DNA of 64,000 nt from Paenibacillus sp. JCM 18996 (GTDB lineage Bacteria; Bacillota; Bacilli; Paenibacillales; NBRC-103111): positions 80,674 to 144,673 of the forward strand of contig BBFE01000004.1 in the NCBI GenBank assembly GCA_001313085.1. The letters run 5' to 3'. The notes under the pieces were generated by a model, which was not told the origin of the DNA, did no database searches, and worked only from the letters and a program-made list of their open reading frames with translations. The position numbers and the translations under genes were made by a program. Positions 8,851 through 19,182 of this stretch are shown in pieces. Numbering within the stretch: the stretch's first letter is position 1; every line of letters starts with the position of its first letter.

Positions 8851-11827
8851 ATGAGATCCATTTCTGTAACCATTAATGGGCAGACACAAGAAGTTGACGG
8901 CCAGACGCGCATTCTCGACCACTTGCTCAAAGAAGGCGTCGAGCACCCGCATATTTGTTACTCCGAGGTCATGGGCCCGATCCAGACATGCGACACCTGC
9001 ATGGTCGAGGTCAATGGCCAACTGGTGCGCGCCTGCGCGACCGAGATCAAGGACGGAATGGTCATTGAAACGCAATCGGACCGCGCCAAAGGTGCGCAGG
9101 CCGAAGCCATGGACCGCATTTTGGAGAACCATCTGCTGTACTGCACAGTTTGCGATAATAACAACGGGAACTGCCGTGTCCACAATACCGCCGAACTGCT
9201 GGAGGTCGAACACCAGACACGTCCTTTCCGCAGCAAAGGCTATGAAAAGGACATGTCCAATCCTTTTTTTTACCGGTATGACGCCGATCAATGTATTCTT
9301 TGCGGACGGTGTGTAGAAGCCTGCCAGGATTTGCAGGTCAATGAAACTCTGTCCATCGATTGGGAAGCGGGAATGCCGCGGGTCCTTTGGGATGGAGGGA
9401 AGCCGATCAACGAATCGTCCTGCGTGTCCTGCGGGCATTGCGTAACGGTGTGCCCTTGCAACGCCCTACAAGAGAAATCGATGCTTGGGGAAGCAGGCTT
9501 CCTTTCCGGCATCAAAGACCCTGTGCTTCAACCGATGATCGATTTGGTTAAAGAAGTGGAGCCCGATTACAAAACGATTTTTTTTGCGCTTTCCGAAGTG
9601 GAAGCTTCCATGCGTGACACACGGACGAAGAAAACCAAGACGGTTTGTACGTTCTGCGGAGTCGGCTGCAGCTTCGAGGTGTGGACGAAGGACCGCAAAA
9701 TCCTTAAAATCGAACCTGTGGAGCAAGCGCCGGTCAACAGTATCTCCACTTGCGTCAAAGGGAAATTCGGCTGGGATTTCGTCAATGCCGACCAGCGTTT
9801 AACCACACCGCTCATCCGCAAAGGCGATTCGTTTGTGGAAGCCTCCTGGGATGAGGCGCTGACTCTGGTTGCGGAAAAGCTTGCTGGCGTCAAGCAGACT
9901 TACGGCAGCGACGCGATCGGATTCATCAGTTCTTCCAAGATGACTAACGAAGAGAACTACTTGATGCAGAAATTGGCCCGTCAAGTGTTCCAAACCAATA
10001 ACGTCGATAACTGCTCCCGGTACTGCCAGTCTCCGGCTTCTTGGGGCCTGCAGCAAACCGGCGGTATTGGCGGCGACTCCGGTTCGATCCATGACATTGC
10101 GGCCGCAGGTCTTGTGATCCTGGTCGGATGTTCCCCCGCCGAAGGACATCCTGTTTTCGCGACTCGCATCAAACGCGCACAAAAGCTGCACGGCCAGAAG
10201 CTGATCACAGTAGACCTTCGCAAGCATGAAATGGCCGATCGCGCGGATCTGTTTATCCGTCCGAAGCAAGGAACCGACTATGTGTGGCTAACCGCCGTGG
10301 CTAAGTATATGATCGACCAGAAATGGCACAAACCTGAGTTTATCGAACAGCATGTTAATTTCTATCCCGAATATCTTAGATTGATTGAGAGATTCACATT
10401 GGAATTTGCCGAACAGGAAACAGGCATTTCCAAAGAAACCTTGATCCGGGTGGCGGAAATGATCCGCGACGCGGACGGCACTGTAATCTGTTGGGGCATG
10501 GGCGTCACTCAAAATATAGCAGGCTCGCATACATCGGCCGCTATTGCGAACCTGCTGCTTGTTACGGGTAATTTTATGCGTCCCGGCGCGGGTGCATATC
10601 CGCTGCGTGGACATAATAACGTTCAAGGCGCGGCCGACATGGGAACGATGCCTAATATTTTCCCCGGCTACCAGCCGGTGGCAAACGATGCGATCCGCTC
10701 GAAATTCGAAGAAGCCTACGGCGTTCAAATTCCAGCTAAGCCGGGTATGGATAACATACAAATGCTTGAGGCGATTCACCGCGGCGACATGAAGGCGATG
10801 TACATCTCTGGGGAAGACATGGCCTGGGTGGATGCAGACTCCAACCATACTCAGGATATTCTGGCGAATGTTGACTTCCTTGTGGTGCAGGACATCTTCC
10901 TGACTACGACGGCCCAATTTGCCGATGTCATTCTGCCGGCTGCTCCTTCCCTTGAAAAAAACGACGGAACATTTACCAATACCGAGCGCCGCGTACAGCG
11001 TCTTTATCAAGCGCTTGACCGCTGGGGGACAGCAAACCCGACTGGTGGATCTTCAGCCAACTGGCTAACCGTCTGGGATTTGACTGGAACTACAGCCATC
11101 CGAGTGAAATTTTCGCCGAAATGGCCTCCCTTACGCCGTTCTTCTCGCAGTGCGATTATGGCGTTCTGGCAGGCTGGAACAGCTTCCATTGGGGATCGCC
11201 GGACGGCAGCAATACGCCGCTTCTCTTTACCGATGGATTTAACTTCCCTGATAAAAAAGCGCGGCTCGCGATCCTCGACTATGTGCCGCCTGTGAAATTC
11301 CCGGAAGAGTTCGATTTGACGCTCGACAACGGACGTTTGCTGGAGCATTTCCACGAGGGCAACCTTACAAACAAATCCGAAGGCATTCAATATAAATTCC
11401 CTGAAGTTTTCGTGGAAATTTCTCCTGAACTGGCCAAAGAGCGGGGAGTCCTTGACGGAACGCTGGTGCGTCTGGAATCGCCATATGGCGCGATAAAACT
11501 TCGCGTGGTGGTCACCGACCGTATGGAAGGACACAACATTTACGTTCCAATGCACTCCGCAAGCCACGAGAGCGCGGTGAATCTGCTCACAGGCGGGTCG
11601 TTCGACGTTCAAACGAACACTCCGGCCTACAAGCAAATCAAGGTGCGTATGCAGATCCTGCAGCTGGAAGGGAAAAAAATCCGCTTCCTAAATACAATCC
11701 GCGCAACGCCAAACGGACACCGCAAATGGGCGTGGAAGTTTTCCGCAAATGGGGCCGGTCCGATTACGACCCTATCGCGGATACGAATGAATATATCAAA
11801 CCCGGCTCCCGTCAAGGAGGGAACTAA
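8851..11827 (+). CDS. Formate dehydrogenase alpha subunit, molybdenum-dependent (YrhE/YjgC type)
   Basis: About 985 residues. The N-terminal ferredoxin-like domain has CYSEVMGPIQTCDTCMVEV. Two 4Fe-4S clusters follow at CILCGRCVEAC and CVSCGHCVTVCPC. The molybdopterin domain opens with CTFCGVGCSFEVW. NNVDNCSRYCQSPASWGL holds the active-site region with cysteine, not selenocysteine. The C-terminal dinucleotide-binding domain ends GRSDYDPIADTNEYIKP. It oxidises formate to CO2 and passes electrons to NAD or a quinone route; the acceptor cannot be told. Start ATG 8851 is behind AAAGGAGGC. Frame breaks: one C missing near 11022 and two extra A at 11679-11685. It is first in an operon with DUF1641, PsiE, DUF2294 and fdhD. 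Confidence 0.95.
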
Positions 11828-11829
11828 CC

Positions 11830-12310
11830 GTGGCTAAACCGATCACTACTGTACAAAGTCCGGAACCAACGCCGCAGCAGCAAAACGAACAGACTCTCAA
11901 TCAATTGATCGGCACCTTGATCGAGAACGCGGACGGGGTGAAGCAAACCGCAAAACTGCTGCAGGAGTTGAACGGGAGCGGCATTCTGCCCGCTCTCCAG
12001 GCGCTCCTGGAAGCAAAGGAACAGGTGGCGGAGATTGCCGTGAATCAAATGCTGCGTCCGCCTGTGACCAACATGATGAACAACGCCATGGCAGCAGCCG
12101 GCGCTCTCACTTCAATCGAACCTGAAACGACGAAGAAGCTTATGGCAAGTCTTGCGGAGGGACTGAAAAAAAGCGCAGCAAGGATTGTCGGACAACGAAA
12201 CTACCAGCGTGTGGACCCTGATGAAAGTCATGACGGACCCGGACATAAATCGCGCATTGACCTTCGGGCTGAACCTGCTCAAAGGCCTGGGCCGAGGATT
12301 AAAAGAATAG
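11830..12310 (+). CDS. DUF1641 protein (YrhD/YjgD-like formate dehydrogenase partner)
   Basis: About 160 residues from GTG 11830, two bases after the formate dehydrogenase stop and behind CAAGGAGGG. The central NADGVKQTAKLLQELNGSGILP segment (split) and the C-terminal LMKVMTDPDINRALTFGLN are DUF1641 features. The same gene follows the catalytic subunit in B. subtilis yrhE-yrhD and yjgC-yjgD and is regarded as an accessory subunit. One extra A in the run at 12166-12172 breaks the frame. Confidence 0.85.
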
Positions 12311-12321
12311 GAGCCTGTCTA

Positions 12322-12730
12322 ATGACTTCCAAATGGAACCGTAATGTCATCCAGTCCGCGCAATTTATGATGAACGTGTCTTTGATCGCCGTTATGCTGG
12401 TTCTCCTGTGCCTCATGGTCAAAGAAGTCGTTTCCATTGCAGTTCTCGCGTGGCATGGCTCCTCGCAGGTGCATGAAGTGCTCGCTGAAGTGGTGAATTT
12501 CTTTTTTGTATTTCGCGTTCGTCTCAATGATCGTGGTTTATTTTAAAGAGGACTACCATTTTCCGATCAGATATTTGCTGTATATCGGGATTACAGCCAC
12601 CCTTCGGTTTATCATTATCAGCCGGGATAATGCGACGCAGAATCTGCTGCTGTCCGTGGTGATCGTTTTGCTGCTTATCGGCTACCTTTTGCTTGACCCG
12701 AGAGGCAAGAGAAAATCCTCGGAAGGATGA
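12322..12730 (+). CDS. psiE: PsiE-family membrane protein
   Basis: About 136 residues with four hydrophobic helices. It shows the PsiE pattern: a first helix VSLIAVMLVLLCLMVKEVV, then YFKEDYHFPIRYLLYIGITA and the TLRFIIISRDNA motif. PsiE is phosphate-starvation inducible in Escherichia coli but its biochemical role is unknown. Here it is the third gene of the formate dehydrogenase operon, 12 bp after DUF1641, which hints at an envelope role linked to that enzyme. One extra T at 12502-12507 breaks the frame. Confidence 0.8.
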
Positions 12731-12736
12731 TATGCG

Positions 12737-13104
12737 ATGCAGAAGAAAGAGCATTTATTCAACGAGATGGTCCGCAGGGTCCGAAAGGAATTGTTCGGAA
12801 AAAAGCCCTCACGATGTGAGGACGGTGTTTGTGGACAACATGGCGATTACAATGATGAGAGGCAATTTGACGCCGGTGGAAAAGTTCTTGACTCAGACCG
12901 AGCAGGGCGTCCATATGGTCCATCAAGCCCGGACGAGCTGATCCAGGAATACTACGAGCGCCAGGTGCCGGAGGGAATGGAAGAATTGATAGGCTCCAAA
13001 TTTTTTGAGCTTGTTTTCCGACATTCATGTAAAAGAAGATGAGGCCGTCTCGGTGTTTATTTTTTGAACAGCCGATCAGGAGCGATGTCAATGGAACGGA
13101 TTGA
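12737..13104 (+). CDS. DUF2294 protein
   Basis: About 122 residues beginning MQKKEHLFNEMVRRVRKELFGK (split), with TVFVDNMAITMMRGNLTPVE and HMVHQARTSLIQEYYERQVPEGMEEL (split), the DUF2294 pattern. The family recurs beside formate dehydrogenase and molybdenum-cofactor genes in Bacilli, with no defined function. Extra A or T near 12799, 13001 and 13060 break the frame. The corrected reading ends at TGA 13104, inside fdhD, so the two are translationally coupled. Confidence 0.8.
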
Positions 13105-13915
13105 AACGAATCGAACGATGTTTCACTATGATCAAGGCGAGTGGTCCAAACGGGAAGATACGGTGGTCACCGAGTTTGCGCTGACGATCAAGCTGAACGA
13201 ACGGGAATTTGCGACAATGGTATGTACGCCCGAATATATGGAAGATCTGGTGGTCGGATTTTTTGGCTTCGGAGCATGTGATCTCACGCGCATCGGACAT
13301 AAAAAAATCTGTGGATCGACCGTTCCCTGGGCTTCGCGCACGTGACAGTGGACCAAAGGAACGACCTGTACGACCGGTTCCATTCGAAGCGGTACATTAC
13401 ATCATGCTGCGGGATGTCCCGGCAGGCTTTTATTTCGTCAATGACGCCATGACCGCCAAAAAAAGATGCATCGGAACCCGATTTCTTTTACGCCGGAGCA
13501 ATGCATTTCCCTGATGCAGATGATGCAGTCGCAGGCCGACACGTTTCAGCGGACAGGCGGCGTCCACAACGCCGCTCTCTGTGACCGCGATGGCGTAGTC
13601 ATATCTCGAGTGGACATCGGACGGCACAACGCGCTTGATAAAATCTACGGCCATTGTCTGAAAAAACGACATTTCGCTCGAGGACAAAGCGCTGGTCTTC
13701 AGCGGCAGGATTTCCAGCGAAATCGTGGTCAAGACGTCCAAAATCGGCTGCGCCGTCCTGCTGTCCAAATCGGCCCTACCGAATTGGCCCTGCAGCTCGC
13801 GGATCAGCTGGGCATGACGACGCTGGGATTCATCCGAAATCAATCGTTTAATGTCTATACGCATCCTGAGCGGATCTTGTCATGCCCGGGAAGCGCACCA
13901 AGTGACACTCCATAG
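13091..13915 (+). CDS. fdhD: Formate dehydrogenase accessory sulfurtransferase FdhD
   Basis: FdhD inserts the sulfido ligand of the molybdenum cofactor and is needed for formate dehydrogenase activity. Seen are MVCTPEYMEDLVVGFLASEHV (split), the cysteine motif YITSCCGMSRQ, TGGVHNAALCD, SRVDIGRHNALDKIYG and the C-terminal LGMTTLGFIRNQSFNVYT. Reconstructed length is about 270 residues, normal for the family. Start ATG 13091 overlaps the DUF2294 gene. At least five frame breaks occur, mostly A/T runs one base too long (13259-13264, 13301-13307). Confidence 0.95.
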
Positions 13916-14057
13916 AATCCTGCATGGAAACAGGCATGCTGCTGCGGCGGCATGCCTGTCTTGCAGTTCCGCCGGCTTACGGTTGGCATAACGTTCATAA
14001 AAGCGACGCATGCTATAAATGTTGGCAAACATCCTAACGAAAGGAGCTGGTCTGTCT

Positions 14058-14558
14058 ATGCCGCGACGCCGACGCGGGCTGCAAAACAGCCAAAGTCAGC
14101 AGTATGGGATGATGAATCAACAAATGGGCCCGTCTCCAGTTTACGAGAATGCGGAGGCAGGCAGCTTGAATGCCCCATATGGGCAGCGCAACACAGGTAT
14201 TAACAATGCGGATGCCCGCAGCGTGGGCTTTCAAGGGGGCTACACCGGCTATGGCCCTGACGGCCAACCGGTCCAGTACGGCACTTTTATGCGAGATGGA
14301 ACCCAGTATGGAGCAGGTCCCCACACAATTGATCCGAATAAGGCGATCATCCGGGCCGTCCGCTATGATGGGGGCGGGATCAGCGCCGTACAGTTTCAGG
14401 ACGGGACCGTAGCGGACATCGCGTATGCCATAGCTATGGCGGAAGCGGGCATGATAGAAGACGTAAACACAGGCAGGAACCGTGAAGGCCAAAAGACGCT
14501 GAGATCCTATCCCGACGGTTATCCAGGCAACAATCTGTCGAACCTGCCCCGTTTCTAA
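14058..14558 (+). CDS. DUF3892 protein
   Basis: About 166 uninterrupted residues. The first half is low-complexity and Gln/Gly/Asn/Tyr-rich (MPRRRRGLQNSQSQQYGMMN onward). The second half has the DUF3892 motif: IIRAVRYDGGGISAVQFQDG, then IAYAIAMAEAGMIEDVNTG. ATG 14058 is chosen over 14019 because AAAGGAG precedes it. Function unknown; similar proteins are common in sporeformers. It stands alone with a strong terminator behind it. Confidence 0.85.
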   Translation: MPRRRRGLQNSQSQQYGMMNQQMGPSPVYENAEAGSLNAPYGQRNTGINNADARSVGFQGGYTGYGPDGQPVQYGTFMRDGTQYGAGPHTIDPNKAIIRAVRYDGGGISAVQFQDGTVADIAYAIAMAEAGMIEDVNTGRNREGQKTLRSYPDGYPGNNLSNLPRF

Positions 14559-14627
14559 TGCCCACACGCGCACCTCTCCCGGCGCGCGTCGTGGCGTTGC
14601 AGCCCCAAGGAGGTAGAAGGTTCGGCG

Positions 14628-14702
14628 CCGCGCCCAAGGCTTGTCAGGCATGTCAGCAGCTGTGGCAGCGACCTGATGCCTTGGGCGCTTTTCATTTTTT
14701 TC
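14628..14702 (+). terminator. Long stem terminator after DUF3892 gene
   Basis: GCGCCCAAGGC near 14629 pairs with GCCTTGGGCGC near 14675, followed by TTTTCATTTTTTT. The 36-base loop contains a secondary TCAGGCATG / CCTGATG pairing, so this may be more structured than a plain terminator. Confidence 0.75.
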
Positions 14703-14803
14703 TCCAAACGGCTGTAAATCATGCGTGACAACCCATTCCGCCAATGTTACTATAACTATGGTAGAAATTAGCACCCAAAGCTTACAGATATGGGGATTAA
14801 CCA

Positions 14804-16069
14804 ATGATCAATTATCATAAAGACTTCCTATTGATATATTCTTTATTTTTTTTCCGCTGGTGTTTTATCCATATACCCTTAAAGCTAGGAGCAACCTCCT
14901 GCTTCATCGCTTCTTACTATATATCCTTTTTTGCTGTGCCGCTCCTATCGACCATGTCCTTTCCTTTGAAATTAAACGGATTAATTTATGATTTGCGTTC
15001 CATCCCTTTGACGATTGGTTTTTTTATACGGAGGGCCGCAGGTCGCAATAATGCTGTACATAACCCTAGTGCTGTATCGTTACGTTATGGAGAATCCCAG
15101 CAATCTTTTATACTGTATTGCATTGCTGCCAACCTATTTCATAGTAATTTGGTATATGAAAACATGGCATTCCCTGAAAGTATACCGTAAAGTGATTGAT
15201 TCGATTATTATATGCTCATCTATTAAATTGCTGACGTTCACGATCTTCCTCTCATTGACTTCCAACCTTCAACTTTTATATAATTATCCGCTTCGGCATC
15301 TGGAAACTTTTCTTTTGCAAGCGTTCATTGTCGGTTTATATGTGTATCTGCTGGAGTCGGTGAACAAATATTTTATTATGCAGGATGAAATTATCAAAAG
15401 CGAGAAAATAAAAAAAATTGTAAGCGATATAGCGGCATCGGTGGCCCATGAAATCCGAAACCCGCTGACCGCCGTGAGAGGTTTTATACAACTGATGGGA
15501 AGCGATAAGCTGACTCAGGACAGAAGGGAGTTTTATCAAAAAATATCCCTTGAGGAGCTGGACCGGGCGCAGCTTATTATTTCGGACTATCTTTCGCTTG
15601 CCAAACCGGATCCGGACCACATCGAGAAGATAGATATCAACGCCGAAATCAAATATGTCTCGAATATTCTTTGGACTTACGCCAATTACAAAAAACGTGC
15701 AGATACACGTGGATTTATTGGAAAATAGGCTAATTTTTTTATTAGAGGAGACAGGTACAAGCTTCGCCAGGCGTTAATCAATATCGGAAAAAAATGCGAT
15801 CGAGGCGATGCCGGAGGGCGGAGTTCTGGATTTCAAGCTGAACGCGGCGGGTGAGGCCGTTGTACTGACCGTGTGCGACACGGGAGTCGGGATGACGGAG
15901 CAGCAGATCAACAGACTGGGCACCCCCTATTACTCGACAAAAGAAAAAAGGAACCGGTCTCGGCACCATGGTATCGTTTGGTATCATCAGAAAGATGGAC
16001 GGGAAAATCGATATAAAGAGCGAGCCCGGAAAGGGCACGGAATATAATATCAGCTTCCCTGCAGTTTAG
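14804..16069 (+). CDS. Membrane sensor histidine kinase (sporulation-kinase type)
   Basis: About 420 residues. The N-terminal ~180 residues form five or six hydrophobic helices similar in layout to KinB-like sporulation kinases. The H box is VAHEIRNPLTAVRGFIQ, the N box NIGKNAIEAMPEGG and the G box DTGVGMTEQQI, ending GKGTEYNISFP. No response regulator is adjacent, which is usual for phosphorelay kinases that feed Spo0F. Extra T or A at 14848-14855, 15020-15026, 15409-15415 and 15737-15743 among others break the frame. The link to sporulation is by family resemblance. Confidence 0.85.
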
Positions 16070-16121
16070 TCGCGCTTGCTCGCCCGGCTGCCGATAAACG
16101 AACAAAGAAAGGAGCAATGCA

Positions 16122-17031
16122 ATGAAGATCAATCGTTTGGGGTCATCCGAGTTGTATGTCAGTGAGATAGGATTCGGCTGCATGTCTTTGGGAACCGATG
16201 AGTCAAAGGGGGTTGCCGTTATACATGCAGCCCTAGACCGGGGCGTAAACTTTCTGGATACCTCCGATTTGTACGATGAAGGACGCAATGAAGAGATTGT
16301 CGGCAAGGCGATTCGGGATCGGCGCGCGGATGTTATTTTGGCGACCAAGGTCGGCAATCGCAGAGAAGCCGGTAAGGAAGGATGGACGTGGGACCCGTCG
16401 AAAGCATACATAAAAAACGGCGGTGAAGCAAAGCCTCAGGCGGCTCCAAACCGATTTTATCGATTTATATCAGCTGCACGGAGGCACTTTGGATGACCCG
16501 ATTGACGAAACCATAGAAGCTTTTGAAGAGCTCAAGCAAGAAGGAGTCATTCGTTATTACGGAATTTCCTCCATACGCCCCAATGTAATCCGGGAATACG
16601 TGAAGCGGTCGAACATTGTAAGCGTAATGAGCCAATACAGTATTTTGGACAGTCGGCCGGAGGAGGAAGTGCTGCCTCTTCTGGACGAGCATGGGATTAG
16701 TCTGATAGCGCGGGGGCCGCTGGCTAAAGGGATTTTGACCGACAACGGCTATGCTAAAGCGGACAACGGCTTCCTGGACTACACCAGGGAAGAGCTGCTG
16801 GAGCTCCACGGGAAGCTGATTACGCTGCTAGACGGCGGAACGAATCTCACACAAACCGCTCTGCGCTACCCGCTGTCGCATCCCGCCGTTGCCACCGTTA
16901 TACCCGGAGCGAGCACGTTGCATCAGCTTTTGCACAATATTCAAGCGGGTGACGTACAGCCGCTCCCACCGCAGGTATGCGAGGCAATCCGCAGGATAAG
17001 CAAACCGGGCCGCTACGCCCAGCACCGCTAG
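16122..17031 (+). CDS. Aldo/keto reductase
   Basis: About 303 residues, [20 protein letters not shown] onward. Catalytic tetrad residues visible are Asp/Tyr in [10 protein letters not shown], Lys in LATKVG and His in [13 protein letters not shown]. The C-terminal cofactor segment has [12 protein letters not shown]. Start ATG 16122 is behind AAGGAGCAATGC. The A run near 16413-16418 is one base too long. It probably reduces aldehydes or ketones with NADPH; the substrate is unknown. No operon partner is clear. Confidence 0.9.
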
Positions 17032-17140
17032 GCTGCTGTCCCGGACTGCTCACGCGGCACCGGGCCTACACACAGCACGCGTTATGCTGCACAGTCCGGT
17101 CGAAGCAATCACGTTCACTTCAGCTGAGGAGGTGGCAAGC

Positions 17141-17296
17141 ATGCAGGAATTTGTCGGTCATTGCGCAAAGTGCCGGAAGCAGATTTTCTGTCGCGACGGG
17201 TTTCTGGACGGTATAGTTCTGGAGGATAAATCGTTGGTATGTTTTGATTGCGCAGATGAAGAGAGAGACTCTCACACGAAAGAAAGCAAAATTTGA
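17141..17296 (+). CDS. Small protein with two CxxC motifs
   Basis: Fifty-one residues from ATG 17141, 8 bases after GAGGAGG. CAKC and CFDC, spaced by about 27 residues, could bind one zinc. The tail is acidic and charged (DEERDSHTKESKI). Function unknown. An intrinsic terminator follows within 20 bp. Confidence 0.65.
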   Translation: MQEFVGHCAKCRKQIFCRDGFLDGIVLEDKSLVCFDCADEERDSHTKESKI

Positions 17297-17314
17297 TAGT
17301 ACCAAATATTCCAC

Positions 17315-17347
17315 AACCGGCTGCGCAAGAGCAGCTGGTTTTTTTTG
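17315..17347 (+). terminator. Intrinsic terminator
   Basis: Ten-base stem AACCGGCTGC / GCAGCTGGTT around a short loop, followed by eight T. It ends the small CxxC gene. The ~250 bp from here to the HAD gene contain no gene; a 5S-like repeat at 17408-17436 is listed separately. Confidence 0.8.
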
Positions 17348-17407
17348 TTGTATAGGAAACTATGCGGAAGCAAGTTCTGTGGATAACCGAGCAATAATTT
17401 GATTTAC

Positions 17408-17436
17408 TGCAATGATCTACAGGACGCCGCCAGGCG
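17408..17436 (+). repeat. 5S-rRNA-3'-end-like dispersed repeat, copy 1
   Basis: TGCAATGATCTACAGGACGC and the following GCCAGGCG are nearly identical to 41493-41520. The AGGACGCCGCCA core is the 3' end of bacterial 5S rRNA in this group, and both copies are followed by T runs. No other 5S sequence is present, so it is a fragment or a look-alike. Confidence 0.5.
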
Positions 17437-17597
17437 ATTTTTTTTCGCTTAATCAGTACACAGTTCGCTTAACAATTTATTTAAAAAACAATTAACACCG
17501 GGATGACAAAGCAGGATTACTATAAAAAATGTAGCCAATCCTTCATTGAATGTAAAATGTAGTCTACACAACCGGAAAGAATTGGAGTGGAACTGGG

Positions 17598-18303
17598 TTG
17601 AAAAAAAGTAATCGGATTCGATTTGGGCTACACGCTTCTTTATTTGGAAAGAGAAAAGCCCTATCAGGAGGCGTTAAAAAAGCATCGGCATCCACCGTTC
17701 TTTAGAGAGCATCGAGCGGGCCCAGCATTGGGCGGACAAATTGTTCATGAGAGAGTTTGGGGGGGTGCTGGGCAAACAAGCAGATACATATTTTCCATGG
17801 TATACGGGAACTGTCAACTATCATTTGGGTGTATCCGTCAATTTGTTTGATTTTTGCAGGACTCTTGCGGAAGCGAAGGACCGTGAACGGCATTGGGCCG
17901 TATACCCGTGGACCCATGAGGTTTTGGACAAGCTGAAATCGCAGGGCTATCGTCTGTTTCTGCTGTCCAATTGGGATCAAACGGCGCGGGAGATTTTGGG
18001 CAAATTCAAACTGGAACGCTATTTCGATGAAATCATCGTATCTTCCGAAGCGGGCTGCGAGAAACCGGATCCCCAAATTTTTCAACTGGCTCTTAAGCGC
18101 ATGCAGTCCAAACCGTCCGAAGCTTATATGTAGGAGACAACTTTTACGACGATTGCGTCGGAGCGGGAAATGCGGGGATAGCGTCCTTGCTTATTAACCG
18201 GTTTGAACGCTTCGGGATTGAAGAAATCCGGAACCAGACCGTGATCAGAGACATTCGTTTTCTACAGGAAAACCTGGACAGGGAGAACGAAGAAGTTGGA
18301 TAG
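17598..18303 (+). CDS. HAD-superfamily hydrolase
   Basis: About 235 residues. Motif I is VIGFDLGYTLL (nucleophile Asp), motif II LFLLSNWDQT, motif III CEKPDPQIF and motif IV VGDNFYDDCVGA. The layout fits small-molecule phosphatases of the YjjG/phosphoglycolate type with a helical cap. The start is TTG 17598 with a weak GGAGTGG site. Runs near 17600, 17678 and 18129 break the frame. The next gene, an RpiR regulator, begins inside its last codons, so the phosphatase may act on a sugar phosphate sensed by that regulator. Confidence 0.85.
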
Positions 18304-19163
18304 ACGGGAATCAACAATTGAAGCCATTATCGATAACAAGTTCGGCGGTCTGAGCAAAAGCATGAAAAAAGGTCGCGGCCGAAATCAGGCGGGACTGGGT
18401 CGGTACAGCGTTTCTTTCGGCGTCGCGAATCGGTGAAATTTCCGGGGTGAGCGAGGCAACGGTGCATCGGCTGGCGACTGCCCTGGATTTCAACAGTTTT
18501 TTTCGGATATGCAGGAATTCCTGAAATCCAAAGTTATGGAAAATCGCACGATCGTGCGTTTGAAAAGCTCTACCGAGACCTCCCGGGGGCAGTTATTCAA
18601 GCCGGATCAAGCGCAGCTGACTGACATTGAAAATTTGCAAAAGACGCTTGACCTCCAGCAAAATGTACAGATTTGGGCTGCCGCCGACTTGATCTGCAAA
18701 GCCAAACGCATCCACGCGGCCGGGTGGAAAGCCAGTCTCTCCGTCAGCGGGTTTCTCGCGTACAGCCTGCATTTTATGCTGGGCAATTGTTCGCTGATCC
18801 AGCAGGGAGATGTCGCTGAAAGAGTCGCCGTCCTGGAACCCGGGGATTTATTTTTTGGCGGCGGGGTTTCCAAGATATTCCCATATTCTGCTGAAGGGGG
18901 TAGAAATGGCCAGGCAGCGCGGGGCCCAAATCGTGGTTATCACGGACAGTCCGATTTCTCCGTTTTGCCAATTTGCGGATGTGTCGCTTTTTTGCAGCTA
19001 CATCTTCGGACGGGTTCCTGGATTCTTACACGGCCCCGTTGTCGCTCAGCAACAGCCTGATTCAAGCCGTCAGCCACCTTTGCAAAGAACGGGTGTTGGA
19101 GCATTTGGAAAAAAAATGGAGCAAAGCCTCAAAGAACTCCGTGAAATATATCAATGGAATTAA
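18296..19163 (+). CDS. RpiR-family transcriptional regulator (HTH plus SIS domain)
   Basis: About 288 residues. The N-terminal HTH_6 domain has SKSMKKVAAEIRRDWVG and SGVSEATVHRLATALDF. The C-terminal SIS phosphosugar-binding domain has the AADLICKAKRIHAAGWKASL region and KGVEMARQRGAQIVVITDSP (split). RpiR proteins sense sugar phosphates and control nearby catabolic genes. Here a HAD phosphatase overlaps its start and a peptide-type ABC transporter follows 20 bp later, so it probably controls that transporter. Start TTG 18296. Extra A/T near 18364, 18499, 18850 and 19108 break the frame. Confidence 0.85.
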
Positions 19164-19182
19164 ACATTAGGAGATGAAACCA

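Noticed and set aside
8851..9000. Selenocysteine in the formate dehydrogenase
   Set aside because: The active-site region reads cysteine codons (NCSRYCQSP) and no in-frame TGA or SECIS-like element is seen.
10288..11010. Minus-strand open frame (240 codons) opposite the formate dehydrogenase
   Set aside because: The plus-strand frame has all iron-sulfur and molybdopterin motifs; the antisense frame has none.
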